A stretch of 64,000 nt of DNA from Euryarchaeota archaeon UBA103 (GTDB taxonomy: Archaea; Thermoplasmatota; Poseidoniia; Poseidoniales; Thalassarchaeaceae): contig DAYH01000023.1 of NCBI GenBank assembly GCA_002506825.1, forward strand, positions 90,624 through 154,623, read 5' to 3'. Under the pieces are notes generated by a model, which did no database searches, was not told the origin of the DNA, and was given only the letters and a program-made list of their open reading frames with translations. The translations under genes were made by a program, and so were the position numbers. Position 1 is the first letter of the stretch; the number at the start of each line of letters is the position of its first letter. Below are positions 42,260-52,446 of the stretch, one piece after another.

Positions 42260-45200
42260 ATGTGGCTCTCTAAGAGAGCCATGGGAAAGAGAGCATCTTC
42301 AGCGACTCCAATCATTGTAGCCTTGATGGTTCTGATGCTTGACGTTTCTGTAGGAGTGAGTGGTTCTGAATGGGAAATTAATAGCTCTGATGCACAAATG
42401 GAAAATGTAGATTCAGAGGCAATCATAGATATTCCGCCCCTCATGTGCGAGTCAGGCGAGTGCCCTCTCAAAGACAGGAGCCCTCATCTTCCGCCAAATG
42501 GGGTGGATTGGCCAGTTCAAGAACCCGGTTGGTGGTTTAATTTCTGGAATGATAAAGATGCCAATGGCATGGACGATAGGTTGCAATGGATAATTTCTGG
42601 AGATCGGGAGTCCGTTTCCACTAGCGCAGTTATGGGAGATGATGGCAGGATGACTGTGGCGATTTTCGTTTGCTACTCTTGGCACCCTGGAGATGATGAC
42701 ATATCTGATTTGAAGGAGGTATTATCCAAGTATGGATGGGAAGAGTATGGGACTTACTTCCGAGCGGTAGACATTCTTGATACTTTGATTGTCGAGCATG
42801 TCCCGGTCAGTGCATTGATTGAAATTTTGATGCTCGATGGAGTCGTACTGGTTGAACAGCAGGATGTCCTGGTCCCCTACCTCAACACCGCGACCAAGGG
42901 ATCTAAAGTCAGGACATCAGATGTTTTCAGTGAGACTATGATGGACTATGGTTACGATGGCTCTGGAGTGGTTATCGCCATTGCAGATACCGGCGTTGAC
43001 AATGAGCATTTCTCACTCGATGACTTCTCGGATCAAAATTCTGACAATGGGGCAGAGCCAGATGAGTTACCAGATCCTAAGTGGGTAGCCGGATGTGATT
43101 CAACCTCTTGGAATCAACAAGATTGTGATGATGGCGGTGATGACCCTGATGATGGAGATGGGCATGGCACCCATGTTGCGGGCATAGCTCTCGGAACCGG
43201 AGGCGATGAAAGGGAGAATCAAGGATACGCACCCGGTGCGTATCTTGTTGATATTAAGGTCATGACGGATGCTGGAGCATCCAACTCCGGATATACTGTG
43301 GCGGGCATTAACTGGGCAGTGCAGAATGTAGATACTGATTGGGGTAACAATGATTCTAGTAGAGGCATAGATATTCTATCAATGTCTTTTGGTAGTGGGT
43401 CAAGCCCTGCCGGGGAGGATCCGGGAGATAACGGAACCAGTCAAGATTCGCTAGCAGTTAATGCGGCATCTGAAGCTGGCATTGTTTGTGTGGCCGCGAT
43501 TGGGAATGACGGGTATCGAAGGGTAACCTCCGTAGGAGCGGCGGACTCCGCCATAACTGTAGGTTCGATTGATGATAAAGCCAGCATTGAGAGGGGGGAC
43601 GATTCTATCGCATCTTACTCTAACTCTGGACCCAGGGAAGACGATGGGGATGACAATCAGTGGGATGAGCTGAAACCGGATGTTGTTGGTCCGGGCTCCA
43701 ATATTATGTCGGCACAGCACGCCGCATCTAGCTCACAATTACCCGGATCTGCCAAACCACTTGCCAGTGACAATTATGTCCAAAAATCGGGAACTAGTAT
43801 GTCCACTCCGGCAGTAGCCGGATTCATAGCAGCGATGCTGCAGATGGATGAGGATCTAACCCCTCAAGAGGTAAAAGACATACTTAGGAACAATTCCGAG
43901 ACAAGGGGGGCCTCATCAGCTCCTGATATTTCCGAGAGGTGGAATGATCAATATGGATTTGGGATAATTGATGGGGAGATGGTCATGCAGGCCATACTAG
44001 GAGATACTGGAGGGGGAGATGGAGATGGCAATGGAACTGATCCACCTCCTACGGGGACAGAGGAATGGGTGATAATAGAAACTCCCGAGGAAGATGCTTG
44101 GCTTGTAGAGGGCGAAACATACAGCGTCAGGGGGCATATAGATGAGGATGCTGATACTAATGGGACAATTGAAGAGGTAAATGTTAGCATTTCATACAGG
44201 TACAAGCCTGATGAAGGGCCGCGGCAGACTGAGATTTTAGTCGATTGGCATATAGTTCAGGGAACCATGAATTGGTCCACTCCATTCTCTATTCCGGAAT
44301 TCACAGAAGACGAAATAGATATTGAGGAGATAATAATCAAGGCGAAGGCCAGGAATGAGTTCAACGTGTGGAGCGAGATGGAGCAGAGTGAGCATCCAGT
44401 AGGGTTACTCGAGGTTACATTGGGAGGCCCTAGTGGACAAAGTCCCGTATCTGGAAATACAAATATCTTTGGCGGATGGGAGTCAGTTAATGGGGCTAAT
44501 ATTCAATGGAGATTAGGTACTGAAAACTGGGAAACATCTCAACAGTTTGGAGGGACTGGGAGCGCCGCAGGAGATTGGTCTGTGAACTGGGATACGACCT
44601 CTGTTAATGATGGGTTTTATCGAATCTCGGTTAGGGTAGTGAGCGGAGATGGCATTTTCTCGGATGAAGTTCGGAGAACCGTAGAGGTAGATAATGACCC
44701 CCCCGCCCCTGATTTGATATTCCGTAGTGGGATTAGTGTGAGCGAATACGGATTACCCGTATCTGAGACATTCATCAACACATTCCTAGAAGTTAGTTGC
44801 GAGGTTAGAAATGATGGCGATTTGGATGCTTCTGAGGTTACCATCTACCTAAAGGAAAATGGCGCGAGGAAGGATGAGATAACGATTCCCAGTATCGGCA
44901 GTGGAGATATTGTAGATGTAATACTTTATTGGAATCCATTGTCCTTGGGAGATAGAACTCTATCTATTTCATTAGATCCTTCTAACGAAATCGAGGAGAT
45001 AGATGAAGAAGATAACGAGCAGTCAGTTGAGTTTCCTGTATTGCAGCGGCCCCAGGGTGTCGATCTTGCATTCAGAGATGGTGCAGTAAGAACTGAACCT
45101 CCCGTTCCCAGACCTAATGAGCAGTTTCTCATTACTGCCAGAGTTGATAATCTTGGATCCAGTGATGCAACGAACCTTGAGGCGACTTTGGAGATTAGAA

Positions 45201-47056
45201 ATGATGTTGGATGGGAGACAATTTCCTCTTCTCCCGTACCCCTAGTGATAGGCCAGGGGGCATCCCAGATTTCATTCGCACATGTGGAAAGCTCCACTGG
45301 CCCTGTACATATCAGAGTGAGTCTTTCGGGCGAATCCATGTCTGATCTAGACTGGAGTAACAATATTGTTGAGTCTACAATTCTAGTCGATGAGACTACA
45401 TTAACCGGCCCCAGAACTACTAATTTCCCTACTGGAGAGGAGCCAGTAGAGATAATCCATCTGAGCGAAGAAGGAGGAGTAGTGATAACCAGCAGAGGAG
45501 ATGAATTAGGACTTTATCGACTTGGTAGTAATAGGGCCATAACCGCCTGCTCTAATATTTTAGAGGAAAAATGGTCTGGCGATATTGTTGCAGAGGCGTC
45601 TAATGATGGCCTCGCACATGTTGTTTGGACTCGTAGATATCTGGATAATGACGGTTTCTTTCAACAGACTGTGAGCTACACTACAATTGACTCCAGTTGT
45701 CTAATGTCGCCAATTCAAGACCTGATGGAACCAATCTCTCTTTCTGAAGGAAAATACTGGGGAATTGGAATGGATATTAAGCAGTCGGAGATCCTGGTGG
45801 CTGGATATCATCATCAGTTGGCTTCGGGATCATCCAGCCAAAATAATGCTATTTTCTTGGTTGCGTCTGAGTCCCCGACTAAATCATCCGATTGGTTCGT
45901 TAACCCGCAACTGGTAGGTGACCTAGACGTCACACCGGGAAAGACCGATCCAGTTGCCGTGGCCATGGGAGACGAAGATGGACACATTCTATATCAAGAC
46001 ACGAGAAACGACACGACGGGTATCGACAGACTGGGACTCTGGTATGCTCATGGACTTCCAGATCAGGCCTCTTGGTCGTTCAGGAAGGCAGTGGGCGATC
46101 ACTCATTCATGCCCTTGATTTCGATTTCAGAGATAGAGGGCGAGGATGTGATCGTAGCGGCTTGGGGCGAAGGCTCCGATCAGGCATCAGAATTAGTTGT
46201 CACAATAGTGGATTCATCATTCTCCCCGACAGGTGATGGAGAAGTGAGGACTTCTGCTAGGGGGCTTGGCTACATTGGACTCTTAGATACGGATAGAGGA
46301 GTGCAGATTCTATTCGACTTCATTGGCCCGAGTGGACCTCAGATACAATATGGAATGGCTAATTCAGAAGATGGGTGGATTGGAATTTCAGATAGGCTGG
46401 GCATTGGTAGGATCGTAGTAGCTAGCAGATCTCCAATAGACAGTGACGCGACTATTCTACAGACATCTCCAACTGGATGGCAAATTAGGGCATTGGTTGA
46501 TGATTCTTCCCCTATGAAATCTGAGGGAAATATTCTGGATCAGGTTAGGGCTTACCTTGGCCTAGATGAAAGAAATTTCAATGTAATTCTAGTGGGCATC
46601 TCAGGAGTAACAATAGTACTCTGCTTAGTAGTTATTTTGACTATGTCCACTAGGGCAATAAGATGGGCAAGTGGAAGGACAGCGAAGAAAATTTCGGGAG
46701 TCGTGATTCTTGAGGAAGATGTAGTTGATGTAATTGTTGAGTCGGATATCTCAGTTAGTTCTTCCGAAGTGGAATTGGTAGAAGAGTCTGGAACGGATTC
46801 CCAAAATGCTTCCGATAGGAGGAGGAGAAGGGAATATAGATCTAGCAATTCGACTCAATCACTTCCAGAACTAGATAGATCTGACGAATTTATTCTCCCA
46901 ATACCAAAGCATTCCGCCCCCTTGCCTCTTCCAGCCCCACTCAATGGTGCAAATATCGGAGTGAGTTGTCACTCTTGCGGCTCTATTTTCGAGATAGAGC
47001 TAGGATTGAAGAAATTCAGTTGTCCTGTCTGTGGGGAGAAAATTAAGCTTGGATAA
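42260..47056 (+). CDS. Large membrane-anchored subtilisin-like (S8) protease with CARDB-like domains and zinc-ribbon tail
   Basis: 1598 residues from the ATG at 42260 (frame open to a TTG at 42239). Signal sequence in the first ~35 residues. The pro-region is followed by the triad: Asp in IADTGVDNEH (near 42990), His in GDGHGTHVAGI (near 43155) and Ser in GTSMSTPAVAGF (near 43795). After the protease come beta-rich domains, two CARDB-like units (SCEVRNDGDLDASEV and TARVDNLGSSDATNL), a long propeller-like region, a membrane segment near 46590-46650 (VILVGISGVTIVLCLVVI) and a cytoplasmic tail ending CHSCGS...CPVCGEKIKLG, a CxxC/CxxC zinc ribbon. Likely extracellular protein degradation or processing of surface proteins. 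Confidence 0.88.
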   Translation: MWLSKRAMGKRASSATPIIVALMVLMLDVSVGVSGSEWEINSSDAQMENVDSEAIIDIPPLMCESGECPLKDRSPHLPPNGVDWPVQEPGWWFNFWNDKDANGMDDRLQWIISGDRESVSTSAVMGDDGRMTVAIFVCYSWHPGDDDISDLKEVLSKYGWEEYGTYFRAVDILDTLIVEHVPVSALIEILMLDGVVLVEQQDVLVPYLNTATKGSKVRTSDVFSETMMDYGYDGSGVVIAIADTGVDNEHFSLDDFSDQNSDNGAEPDELPDPKWVAGCDSTSWNQQDCDDGGDDPDDGDGHGTHVAGIALGTGGDERENQGYAPGAYLVDIKVMTDAGASNSGYTVAGINWAVQNVDTDWGNNDSSRGIDILSMSFGSGSSPAGEDPGDNGTSQDSLAVNAASEAGIVCVAAIGNDGYRRVTSVGAADSAITVGSIDDKASIERGDDSIASYSNSGPREDDGDDNQWDELKPDVVGPGSNIMSAQHAASSSQLPGSAKPLASDNYVQKSGTSMSTPAVAGFIAAMLQMDEDLTPQEVKDILRNNSETRGASSAPDISERWNDQYGFGIIDGEMVMQAILGDTGGGDGDGNGTDPPPTGTEEWVIIETPEEDAWLVEGETYSVRGHIDEDADTNGTIEEVNVSISYRYKPDEGPRQTEILVDWHIVQGTMNWSTPFSIPEFTEDEIDIEEIIIKAKARNEFNVWSEMEQSEHPVGLLEVTLGGPSGQSPVSGNTNIFGGWESVNGANIQWRLGTENWETSQQFGGTGSAAGDWSVNWDTTSVNDGFYRISVRVVSGDGIFSDEVRRTVEVDNDPPAPDLIFRSGISVSEYGLPVSETFINTFLEVSCEVRNDGDLDASEVTIYLKENGARKDEITIPSIGSGDIVDVILYWNPLSLGDRTLSISLDPSNEIEEIDEEDNEQSVEFPVLQRPQGVDLAFRDGAVRTEPPVPRPNEQFLITARVDNLGSSDATNLEATLEIRNDVGWETISSSPVPLVIGQGASQISFAHVESSTGPVHIRVSLSGESMSDLDWSNNIVESTILVDETTLTGPRTTNFPTGEEPVEIIHLSEEGGVVITSRGDELGLYRLGSNRAITACSNILEEKWSGDIVAEASNDGLAHVVWTRRYLDNDGFFQQTVSYTTIDSSCLMSPIQDLMEPISLSEGKYWGIGMDIKQSEILVAGYHHQLASGSSSQNNAIFLVASESPTKSSDWFVNPQLVGDLDVTPGKTDPVAVAMGDEDGHILYQDTRNDTTGIDRLGLWYAHGLPDQASWSFRKAVGDHSFMPLISISEIEGEDVIVAAWGEGSDQASELVVTIVDSSFSPTGDGEVRTSARGLGYIGLLDTDRGVQILFDFIGPSGPQIQYGMANSEDGWIGISDRLGIGRIVVASRSPIDSDATILQTSPTGWQIRALVDDSSPMKSEGNILDQVRAYLGLDERNFNVILVGISGVTIVLCLVVILTMSTRAIRWASGRTAKKISGVVILEEDVVDVIVESDISVSSSEVELVEESGTDSQNASDRRRRREYRSSNSTQSLPELDRSDEFILPIPKHSAPLPLPAPLNGANIGVSCHSCGSIFEIELGLKKFSCPVCGEKIKLG

Positions 47057-47058
47057 AT

Positions 47059-47706
47059 ATGAGAAGAGTACTCCTTGCATCACAATCCGAAAGGAGATTT
47101 TCATGGTTGAAAGAAAATTTAGAAGTAGAGGGCGTAGAGTTTTATGCGTCCGGCCTCATATCTCCTGAATCCAAGGCCCCTCAGGGATTTGAAGTGAGTG
47201 TGCAAGTAGAGAGAGTGTGCCAATCTAAGGCCGATAACGCACTAATAGAGCATAAGCTTTCTGAGAATCAAACGAAGAACCATTATGACGCTATTTTGGT
47301 ATCGGATACGATGATTGAGGATCCTGATGATCATAAATCATCTTTCGGCAAGCCAATTGATGACCTTGCAGCCACGAGTATGCTGATTAGACTCGCTGGG
47401 AGAAAACACAGAGTTTGGACGTCGACCTCTATACTACTTCCTCCTGAATCGGACGAAATGAGAGGAAATATTACAAAATGGAATATCTCAAATTACACCA
47501 GTTATGCCACTGTTGAATTCTCAAACCTGGGAGTGGATGAGATTTACGAGCTGATTTCATCGGAATCATGGAAGGGGAAGGCAGGGGGGTATGATTTGGC
47601 TGGCATGGCAGGGAAATTCTGCCGCGTGGTGGAAGGGGAAGATGTCACAGTGCTTGGATTGTCGACCCTAGCAATGGATAGACTAGTGCAGATTCTTTCT
47701 AAATGA
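47059..47706 (+). CDS. Maf-family nucleotide pyrophosphatase-like protein
   Basis: 215 residues. VLLASQSERRFSWLKEN matches the Maf start (SxSxRR), VSDTMIEDPDD the metal-site Asp region, FGKPIDDLAATSMLIRLAGRKHRVWTS the GKPxDxxEAxxML block, and GKAGGYDLAGMAGKF the C-terminal GKAGGYxIQG motif. Maf proteins hydrolyse dTTP, UTP or modified nucleotides. Two Maf residues differ in the GKPxD block (DLAATSM), so specificity may vary. It follows the subtilase by 2 bases and its end overlaps the convergent nifU-like gene by 8 bases. Confidence 0.85.
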   Translation: MRRVLLASQSERRFSWLKENLEVEGVEFYASGLISPESKAPQGFEVSVQVERVCQSKADNALIEHKLSENQTKNHYDAILVSDTMIEDPDDHKSSFGKPIDDLAATSMLIRLAGRKHRVWTSTSILLPPESDEMRGNITKWNISNYTSYATVEFSNLGVDEIYELISSESWKGKAGGYDLAGMAGKFCRVVEGEDVTVLGLSTLAMDRLVQILSK

Positions 47707-48184
47707 AAGTGACTTCCCCGAACTTCAATACAAACTCCTTCTGAATTTCATCAAACCATTCCAACATTGATGCCGAGAACCTAATCCTCCCAACTTCCTC
47801 ATCCATCAGTAGATCGTCTTGTATCCCCTTCAATGTTCCAGGTGCCGCTCCACAGGACACACAAGCCCCGTCTAAGTCAATAACTAGAGATAGTGCATTC
47901 CTATTTCCAGTTCCATCGGAGAGTTCCCAACTTGAGAGAATTAGGCCGCCTCCATGACCATCTAGAGCGGCTCTTACTGGCCCTAGTCTTGCCATTAATG
48001 CAGGGATAACATCTGGATGATTTGCTTCAATCAATGAAATTAGAGAGAGGGCCCTAAGTCTTCCCAACTCTTCTTCATCATGATTTTCACTGATTCTTCT
48101 TTGTGCCTCGATTCTCATTTGATCTTCTATCTGAGACCCATATATTTTTACCAACTCCTCGTCGTCTGTCTTGACCGGTTCCAT
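47699..48184 (-). CDS. NifU-like iron-sulfur scaffold/carrier protein
   Basis: 161 residues. The C-terminal half has the NifU C-domain motif, ALSLVIDLDGACVSCGAAPGTLKGIQDDLL, in which CxxC binds a [4Fe-4S] cluster. The N-terminal ~75 residues are helical and not recognised (RISENHDEEELGRLRALSLISLIEANHPDVI). It is divergent from sufC with a 103-base intergenic region, placing a carrier protein beside the SufBCD scaffold. NfuA-type delivery of clusters to apoproteins is the likely role. Confidence 0.78.
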   Translation of the reverse strand: MEPVKTDDEELVKIYGSQIEDQMRIEAQRRISENHDEEELGRLRALSLISLIEANHPDVIPALMARLGPVRAALDGHGGGLILSSWELSDGTGNRNALSLVIDLDGACVSCGAAPGTLKGIQDDLLMDEEVGRIRFSASMLEWFDEIQKEFVLKFGEVTFI

Positions 48185-48287
48185 ACCGTAGGATTAGGGG
48201 CGCTCTTTAGAAATGTAACTAATTTGTGATGAAGTTATGCCACACACATTCAAAAGGCTGGAAGCGTACCAAGTTACGAGGAGTAGT
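48185..48287. promoter_or_regulatory. Divergent promoter region of nifU-like and sufC genes
   Basis: Spacer of about 100 bases. The plus strand has ACGAGGAGTAGT directly before the sufC ATG at 48288, a good ribosome-binding site. No defined operator was seen; an AT-rich stretch TTAGAAATGTAACTAATTTG (48206-48225) is a candidate box A for either direction. Confidence 0.35.
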
Positions 48288-49070
48288 ATGGCATCGGACG
48301 ATAACCCCATTCTAGAAGTCAAAGGACTGAAGGTGGGGATAGAAGGTACATCGATACTGAAAGGCATAGATTTGATCATCCCAAAGGGCGAAATTCATGC
48401 GATAATGGGCAGGAATGGCAGTGGAAAAACAACTACTGCCAATGTCATAATGGGTCATCCAGCGTATGAAATTGAAGACGGAGAGATGTTTTTGGATGGG
48501 GAGAGTCTTCAAGACATGGAACCCTGGGAGAGATCTAGAGAAGGGGTTTTCTTATCTTTCCAGTACCCACAATCAGTACCTGGCTTACAAGTAGGAAATT
48601 TTCTCCGAAAGTCAGTTTCCAGTGTCAGGGGAGAGGAAGCGGCCAGAGGCTCAGAATTCAGAGAGAAGTTAACAAATGCCATGGAAGAGCTAGATATTCC
48701 CAAATCATTCCTGTCTAGGTATGTCAATGATGGATTCAGTGGAGGGGAGAAAAAGAGGTTCGAAATCTTACAGCTAATGTTATTACAACCTAGGTTGGCA
48801 GTCTTAGATGAGACTGATAGCGGATTGGATATTGATGGAATAAGAACTGTTTCTAAGGGAATAAACTCTGCAGTCAGAGGGACTGAAAATGGAGCATTGA
48901 TAATTACTCACTACTCCAGAATACTGGAACATGTCAATCCAGATCGTGTCCACATCATGATTGGTGGCAAGATAGTGGCTAGTGGAGGTCCGTCTCTGGC
49001 GAACTTGCTAGAAGATAATGGATATGATTGGCTTGAAGAGCAGGTTGAGAATGGAGTTGATTTCGAATGA
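48288..49070 (+). CDS. sufC: SufC, ATPase of the SufBCD iron-sulfur cluster scaffold
   Basis: 260 residues from the ATG at 48288 (GAGGAG upstream); an ATG at 48237 would add 17 residues foreign to the family. Walker [11 protein letters not shown]-loop [10 protein letters not shown], signature [13 protein letters not shown], Walker [14 protein letters not shown] and H-loop ITHYSR are all present; the SGLDID form is specific to SufC. It provides the ATP-driven conformational change during cluster assembly on SufB. The stop overlaps the sufB start (ATGA). Confidence 0.96.
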   Translation: MASDDNPILEVKGLKVGIEGTSILKGIDLIIPKGEIHAIMGRNGSGKTTTANVIMGHPAYEIEDGEMFLDGESLQDMEPWERSREGVFLSFQYPQSVPGLQVGNFLRKSVSSVRGEEAARGSEFREKLTNAMEELDIPKSFLSRYVNDGFSGGEKKRFEILQLMLLQPRLAVLDETDSGLDIDGIRTVSKGINSAVRGTENGALIITHYSRILEHVNPDRVHIMIGGKIVASGGPSLANLLEDNGYDWLEEQVENGVDFE

Positions 49071-50479
49071 TTGGTGATAATGAAGCCCGTGAGGCAGTAG
49101 GAGACTATAAAGCAGGATGGCATGATCCTGAAAACGCAACTATAAGATTTGATTTTGGTCTTTCAGAAAAGGTAGTTAGAGATATTTCTGAGCTCAAGAA
49201 TGAGCCTGAATGGATGACTGAGATAAGGGTAAAGGCATACAGGCACTTCATCGAAAGACCAATGCCTACTTGGGGCAATACTAAGGAATTGATGGAAATT
49301 AATTTCGATAAAGTATGCTACTTTTTGAGGTCGTCTGATCAAACGGGTAGTTCTTGGGAGGATGTGCCAGATGATATCAGAAATACTTTCGATAGGCTAG
49401 GTATTCCTGAAGCTGAGCAGAAGTGGCTATCAGGAGTCACTGCGCAATATGAATCGGAGACAGTGTACCATAGCATAAGGGAAGACCTTGAGAAGCAAGG
49501 AGTGATTTTCTTAGATATGGATTCTGGACTTAGGGATCATGAGGAGGTTGTGAAAAAGTATTTCGGCAGTGTGATACCATACAGCGACAACAAATTCTCC
49601 GCTCTGAACACAGCTGTATGGTCTGGAGGCTCTTTCATCTATGTCCCAAAGGGAGTACATGTCGAGATGCCCGTTCAGGCTTACTTTAGAATAAATGCCA
49701 AGAATATGGGCCAGTTCGAGAGGACCCTAATCATTGCCGATGAGGGAAGTAGTATCCACTATGTCGAAGGTTGTACGGCGCCTACCTATTCCACGGACTC
49801 TCTACACTCGGCTGTTGTCGAGCTCTTGGCCCTTCCAGGGGCCCACATTAGATACACTACTGTCCAGAATTGGAGTAACAACGTATACAACTTGGTGACT
49901 AAGAGGGGGGTAGCTCATGAGAATGCTAAGATCGAGTGGGTAGATGGCAATATAGGAAGTAAATTGACTATGAAGTATCCTGCTGTAATCCTCAAAGGAG
50001 AGGGAGCACATGCAGAGGTGATTTCGGTAGCCTATGCGGGAAATGGGCAACATCAGGATGCAGGAGCCAAGGTACACCATATGGCGTCAAATACCACTAG
50101 TAACATTCTTTCAAAGAGCATCAGTAAAGATGGAGGAAGAGGGTCCTACAGGGGGATGGCTAAGGTAATGCCCAAAGCAGAGAATTGTAGGTTGAACATT
50201 GTTTGTGACGCCCTAATTCTAGATGAAGAGAGCAGGCAGGATACCTATCCCACAATGGAGGTTGGAAACCCTACGGCTCATTGCGAACATGAAGCTAGTG
50301 TCTCAAAGGTAGGAGATGAGCAACTTTTCTACTTGATGAGCAGGGGACATACTGAGGCCGAGGCACTTGGAATGATTGTTAATGGATTCTTTGAGCCGTT
50401 CACCAGAGAGCTTCCAATGGAATATGCTGTCGAGCTGAATAAGCTTATGTCACTTGAAATGGAAGGAAGTATAGGTTGA
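49067..50479 (+). CDS. sufB: SufB, iron-sulfur cluster scaffold subunit
   Basis: 470 residues. The beta-helix core carries [33 protein letters not shown], the [19 protein letters not shown] block and [16 protein letters not shown], all SufB diagnostic segments including the C-terminal Cys proposed as a cluster ligand. The N-terminal region is that of SufB rather than SufD ([14 protein letters not shown]). Translationally coupled to sufC by a four-base overlap. Together with SufC and SufD it forms the SufBC2D scaffold. Confidence 0.95.
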   Translation: MIGDNEAREAVGDYKAGWHDPENATIRFDFGLSEKVVRDISELKNEPEWMTEIRVKAYRHFIERPMPTWGNTKELMEINFDKVCYFLRSSDQTGSSWEDVPDDIRNTFDRLGIPEAEQKWLSGVTAQYESETVYHSIREDLEKQGVIFLDMDSGLRDHEEVVKKYFGSVIPYSDNKFSALNTAVWSGGSFIYVPKGVHVEMPVQAYFRINAKNMGQFERTLIIADEGSSIHYVEGCTAPTYSTDSLHSAVVELLALPGAHIRYTTVQNWSNNVYNLVTKRGVAHENAKIEWVDGNIGSKLTMKYPAVILKGEGAHAEVISVAYAGNGQHQDAGAKVHHMASNTTSNILSKSISKDGGRGSYRGMAKVMPKAENCRLNIVCDALILDEESRQDTYPTMEVGNPTAHCEHEASVSKVGDEQLFYLMSRGHTEAEALGMIVNGFFEPFTRELPMEYAVELNKLMSLEMEGSIG

Positions 50480-50486
50480 GTTCTTC

Positions 50487-51593
50487 ATGGATGCATCTTC
50501 ACAGTACTTGTCCACTGATCGTCCCGATAGGGCTGACCACCTATGGAGATATACTCCTTGGAAAAGGATTCATCCCACAGGAAGAATTTCAGAAATTCCC
50601 AGCGAGTTTTCAACTCCTCTGATAACTCTGAAGACATTAGATGGAAGTGCTTTACCTTCCGGGATATCATTAACAAGTGGCGATACTGATTCCAATGAGC
50701 TTCCAATGGACGAAAAAATTACGAGGCGTTTCCTAGAGGCGGTTACAGAGGAATCTAAGTTCACTCTTACGGTTGCTCCTAGGTTTAAGTCAAGTGCCCC
50801 AATAATTATTGAGATTTCCACAGGTGGAATTTTCTGTTCGGCTCACATTTGTCTAGACATTGGCAAGCTTGCGGAATTGGAATTAGTTACGGTTTTACGA
50901 GGAAATTGCGATTGGTTTGGGATGCTAAGAACTGGATCTACCGGAGAAGGGGCCATAACCAGCGATGTCGTAGTCAATAGACTTGAAAATGGTAGACTTT
51001 TGAGAGTCGAATCTATTTCAATTCCGCGTGATTCACAATTTAAGGCTGGAACTGTTTCATCTGGCTCGACAATAACAAAGGCTGATCTAAGGTATCGGAT
51101 GTTTCAACCTGGAGGAAATCTAAATGTTCTGGGGTCGATTCTCTCTGCGAGAGAAATGAGTCTCGATCATCATATTGAGATATATCATGACTCTCCAGAA
51201 ACCTTCAGTCGCTTGGACTGGAACTCAGCATGTGGTGGTAGCAGTAGAACAGTGGGTACTGGGATGCTTCGTATTTCTAAAGGCTCGAATGGTGCTGATG
51301 CGGCTCAACTTTTTCAAAATCTTCTATTATCCAGGGATGCACAGGCTGATTCAATTCCTGAGTTGGAAGTATCTGAACATGATGTAGTTGGGTGCGGACA
51401 TGGAACTGCCAGCGGACCTGTTGACCAGGAACAGATGTTCTATCTTGAGTCGAGGGGAATGTCGCCCAATGAGTCGAAGAGTACTCTGATTGCAGCTTTT
51501 CTAAATTCGACACTCTCCGAAATGGGAGGGGAAACGATGCACAATTGGCTTGTATCTGAGTTGAATTCTGATCTTAATGAACTAGGCGATTAG
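50487..51593 (+). CDS. sufD: SufD, iron-sulfur cluster assembly subunit
   Basis: 368 residues. The C-terminal half has the SUF core block: GHGTASGPVDQEQMFYLESRGMSPNESKSTLIAAFL. This matches the SufB/SufD C-terminal pattern with the conserved His. The N-terminal domain (WRYTPWKRIHPTGR) is SufD-type. It begins 8 bases after sufB and shares a TTAG stop overlap with the convergent gene at 51590, so the suf operon ends here. Confidence 0.92.
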   Translation: MDASSQYLSTDRPDRADHLWRYTPWKRIHPTGRISEIPSEFSTPLITLKTLDGSALPSGISLTSGDTDSNELPMDEKITRRFLEAVTEESKFTLTVAPRFKSSAPIIIEISTGGIFCSAHICLDIGKLAELELVTVLRGNCDWFGMLRTGSTGEGAITSDVVVNRLENGRLLRVESISIPRDSQFKAGTVSSGSTITKADLRYRMFQPGGNLNVLGSILSAREMSLDHHIEIYHDSPETFSRLDWNSACGGSSRTVGTGMLRISKGSNGADAAQLFQNLLLSRDAQADSIPELEVSEHDVVGCGHGTASGPVDQEQMFYLESRGMSPNESKSTLIAAFLNSTLSEMGGETMHNWLVSELNSDLNELGD

Positions 51594-52429
51594 GGAGTCC
51601 TATCTCTGAATGATGCTGCTAAAGCAGATATTAGTACTCCGCAGACTGATCCAAAAATAATTCCTTGTTCTTCCAATCCATTACCTGCCAAATCTCTGAA
51701 AGCTAAAGACATGACCAATGTAACTGGAATGACGAACACTCCGAATCTGATGGCCCATAATCTAGGCGACGGGGACTCTCCCATGGGCCTCAATGTTATG
51801 GATGAGGATTTCTGAATAACTTGCCAATTTACTCTCTCTGCATCGATCTTCAATCTCTGTAGGATTGCAGGCCTAGAACCATGATTGCTTTTTGTAACAG
51901 TGGGGTTCCCCGAAAATGCGGTCCTTATCTTGACTTTTCTGAGACCGTCTCTTCCCTTAATTAAGCGCTCAGCCAGTGCGGCGGCTAAAGGGGGTTCTAA
52001 TTCCGCGATTTCCACCAGTAGGACCCCTCTATCCCTTCTGATCATATTTTTCACGTTCCAGATGATTCCATGTTCTTTGGCACGCTCTTCTATAGGGGAA
52101 AGTATCGTACGAAGATATTCTGTCTCCACTTTTCTCTTTTCTTCCCTAGAATCTCCTTTGGAAGAAATTTCTCTAATTCTGTATAGCGCGAAAATTAGCA
52201 GTAGTACCGAAGTAGAGGATCCTGCTACAATTCCAGACCTAATGGAAAGTGAAATATCTGGATTATCAAGACCTGTTGCGAAGATAGAGATGAAGGCGGC
52301 CATAGTTCCGACCATAGCTCCTGCAACTAATGAAATAGAGAAGGCATCTCTAGTGGTGATATCAGTCACGACCTCCGTAAGTAGCGCCAGTTCAAGAGTT
52401 AGAGGGTATGAGATACATTGATTTGTCAT
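51590..52429 (-). CDS. Membrane protein of unknown function with a soluble central domain
   Basis: 279 residues, not recognised. Two hydrophobic segments lie in the N-terminal ~85 residues (LVAGAMVGTMAAFISIFA and GIVAGSSTSVLLLIFALY), then a soluble segment of about 110 residues (about 95-205) with alternating charge (VKNMIRRDRGVLLVEIAELEP), then two more membrane segments near 225-270. Both ends face the same side in the simplest model. No catalytic motif. Its stop interlocks with that of sufD; the start codon is 17 bases from the divergent DUF2085-like gene, so the promoters overlap. Confidence 0.6.
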   Translation of the reverse strand: MTNQCISYPLTLELALLTEVVTDITTRDAFSISLVAGAMVGTMAAFISIFATGLDNPDISLSIRSGIVAGSSTSVLLLIFALYRIREISSKGDSREEKRKVETEYLRTILSPIEERAKEHGIIWNVKNMIRRDRGVLLVEIAELEPPLAAALAERLIKGRDGLRKVKIRTAFSGNPTVTKSNHGSRPAILQRLKIDAERVNWQVIQKSSSITLRPMGESPSPRLWAIRFGVFVIPVTLVMSLAFRDLAGNGLEEQGIIFGSVCGVLISALAASFRDRTP

Positions 52430-52446
52430 GAATAATTGGCAACAAC

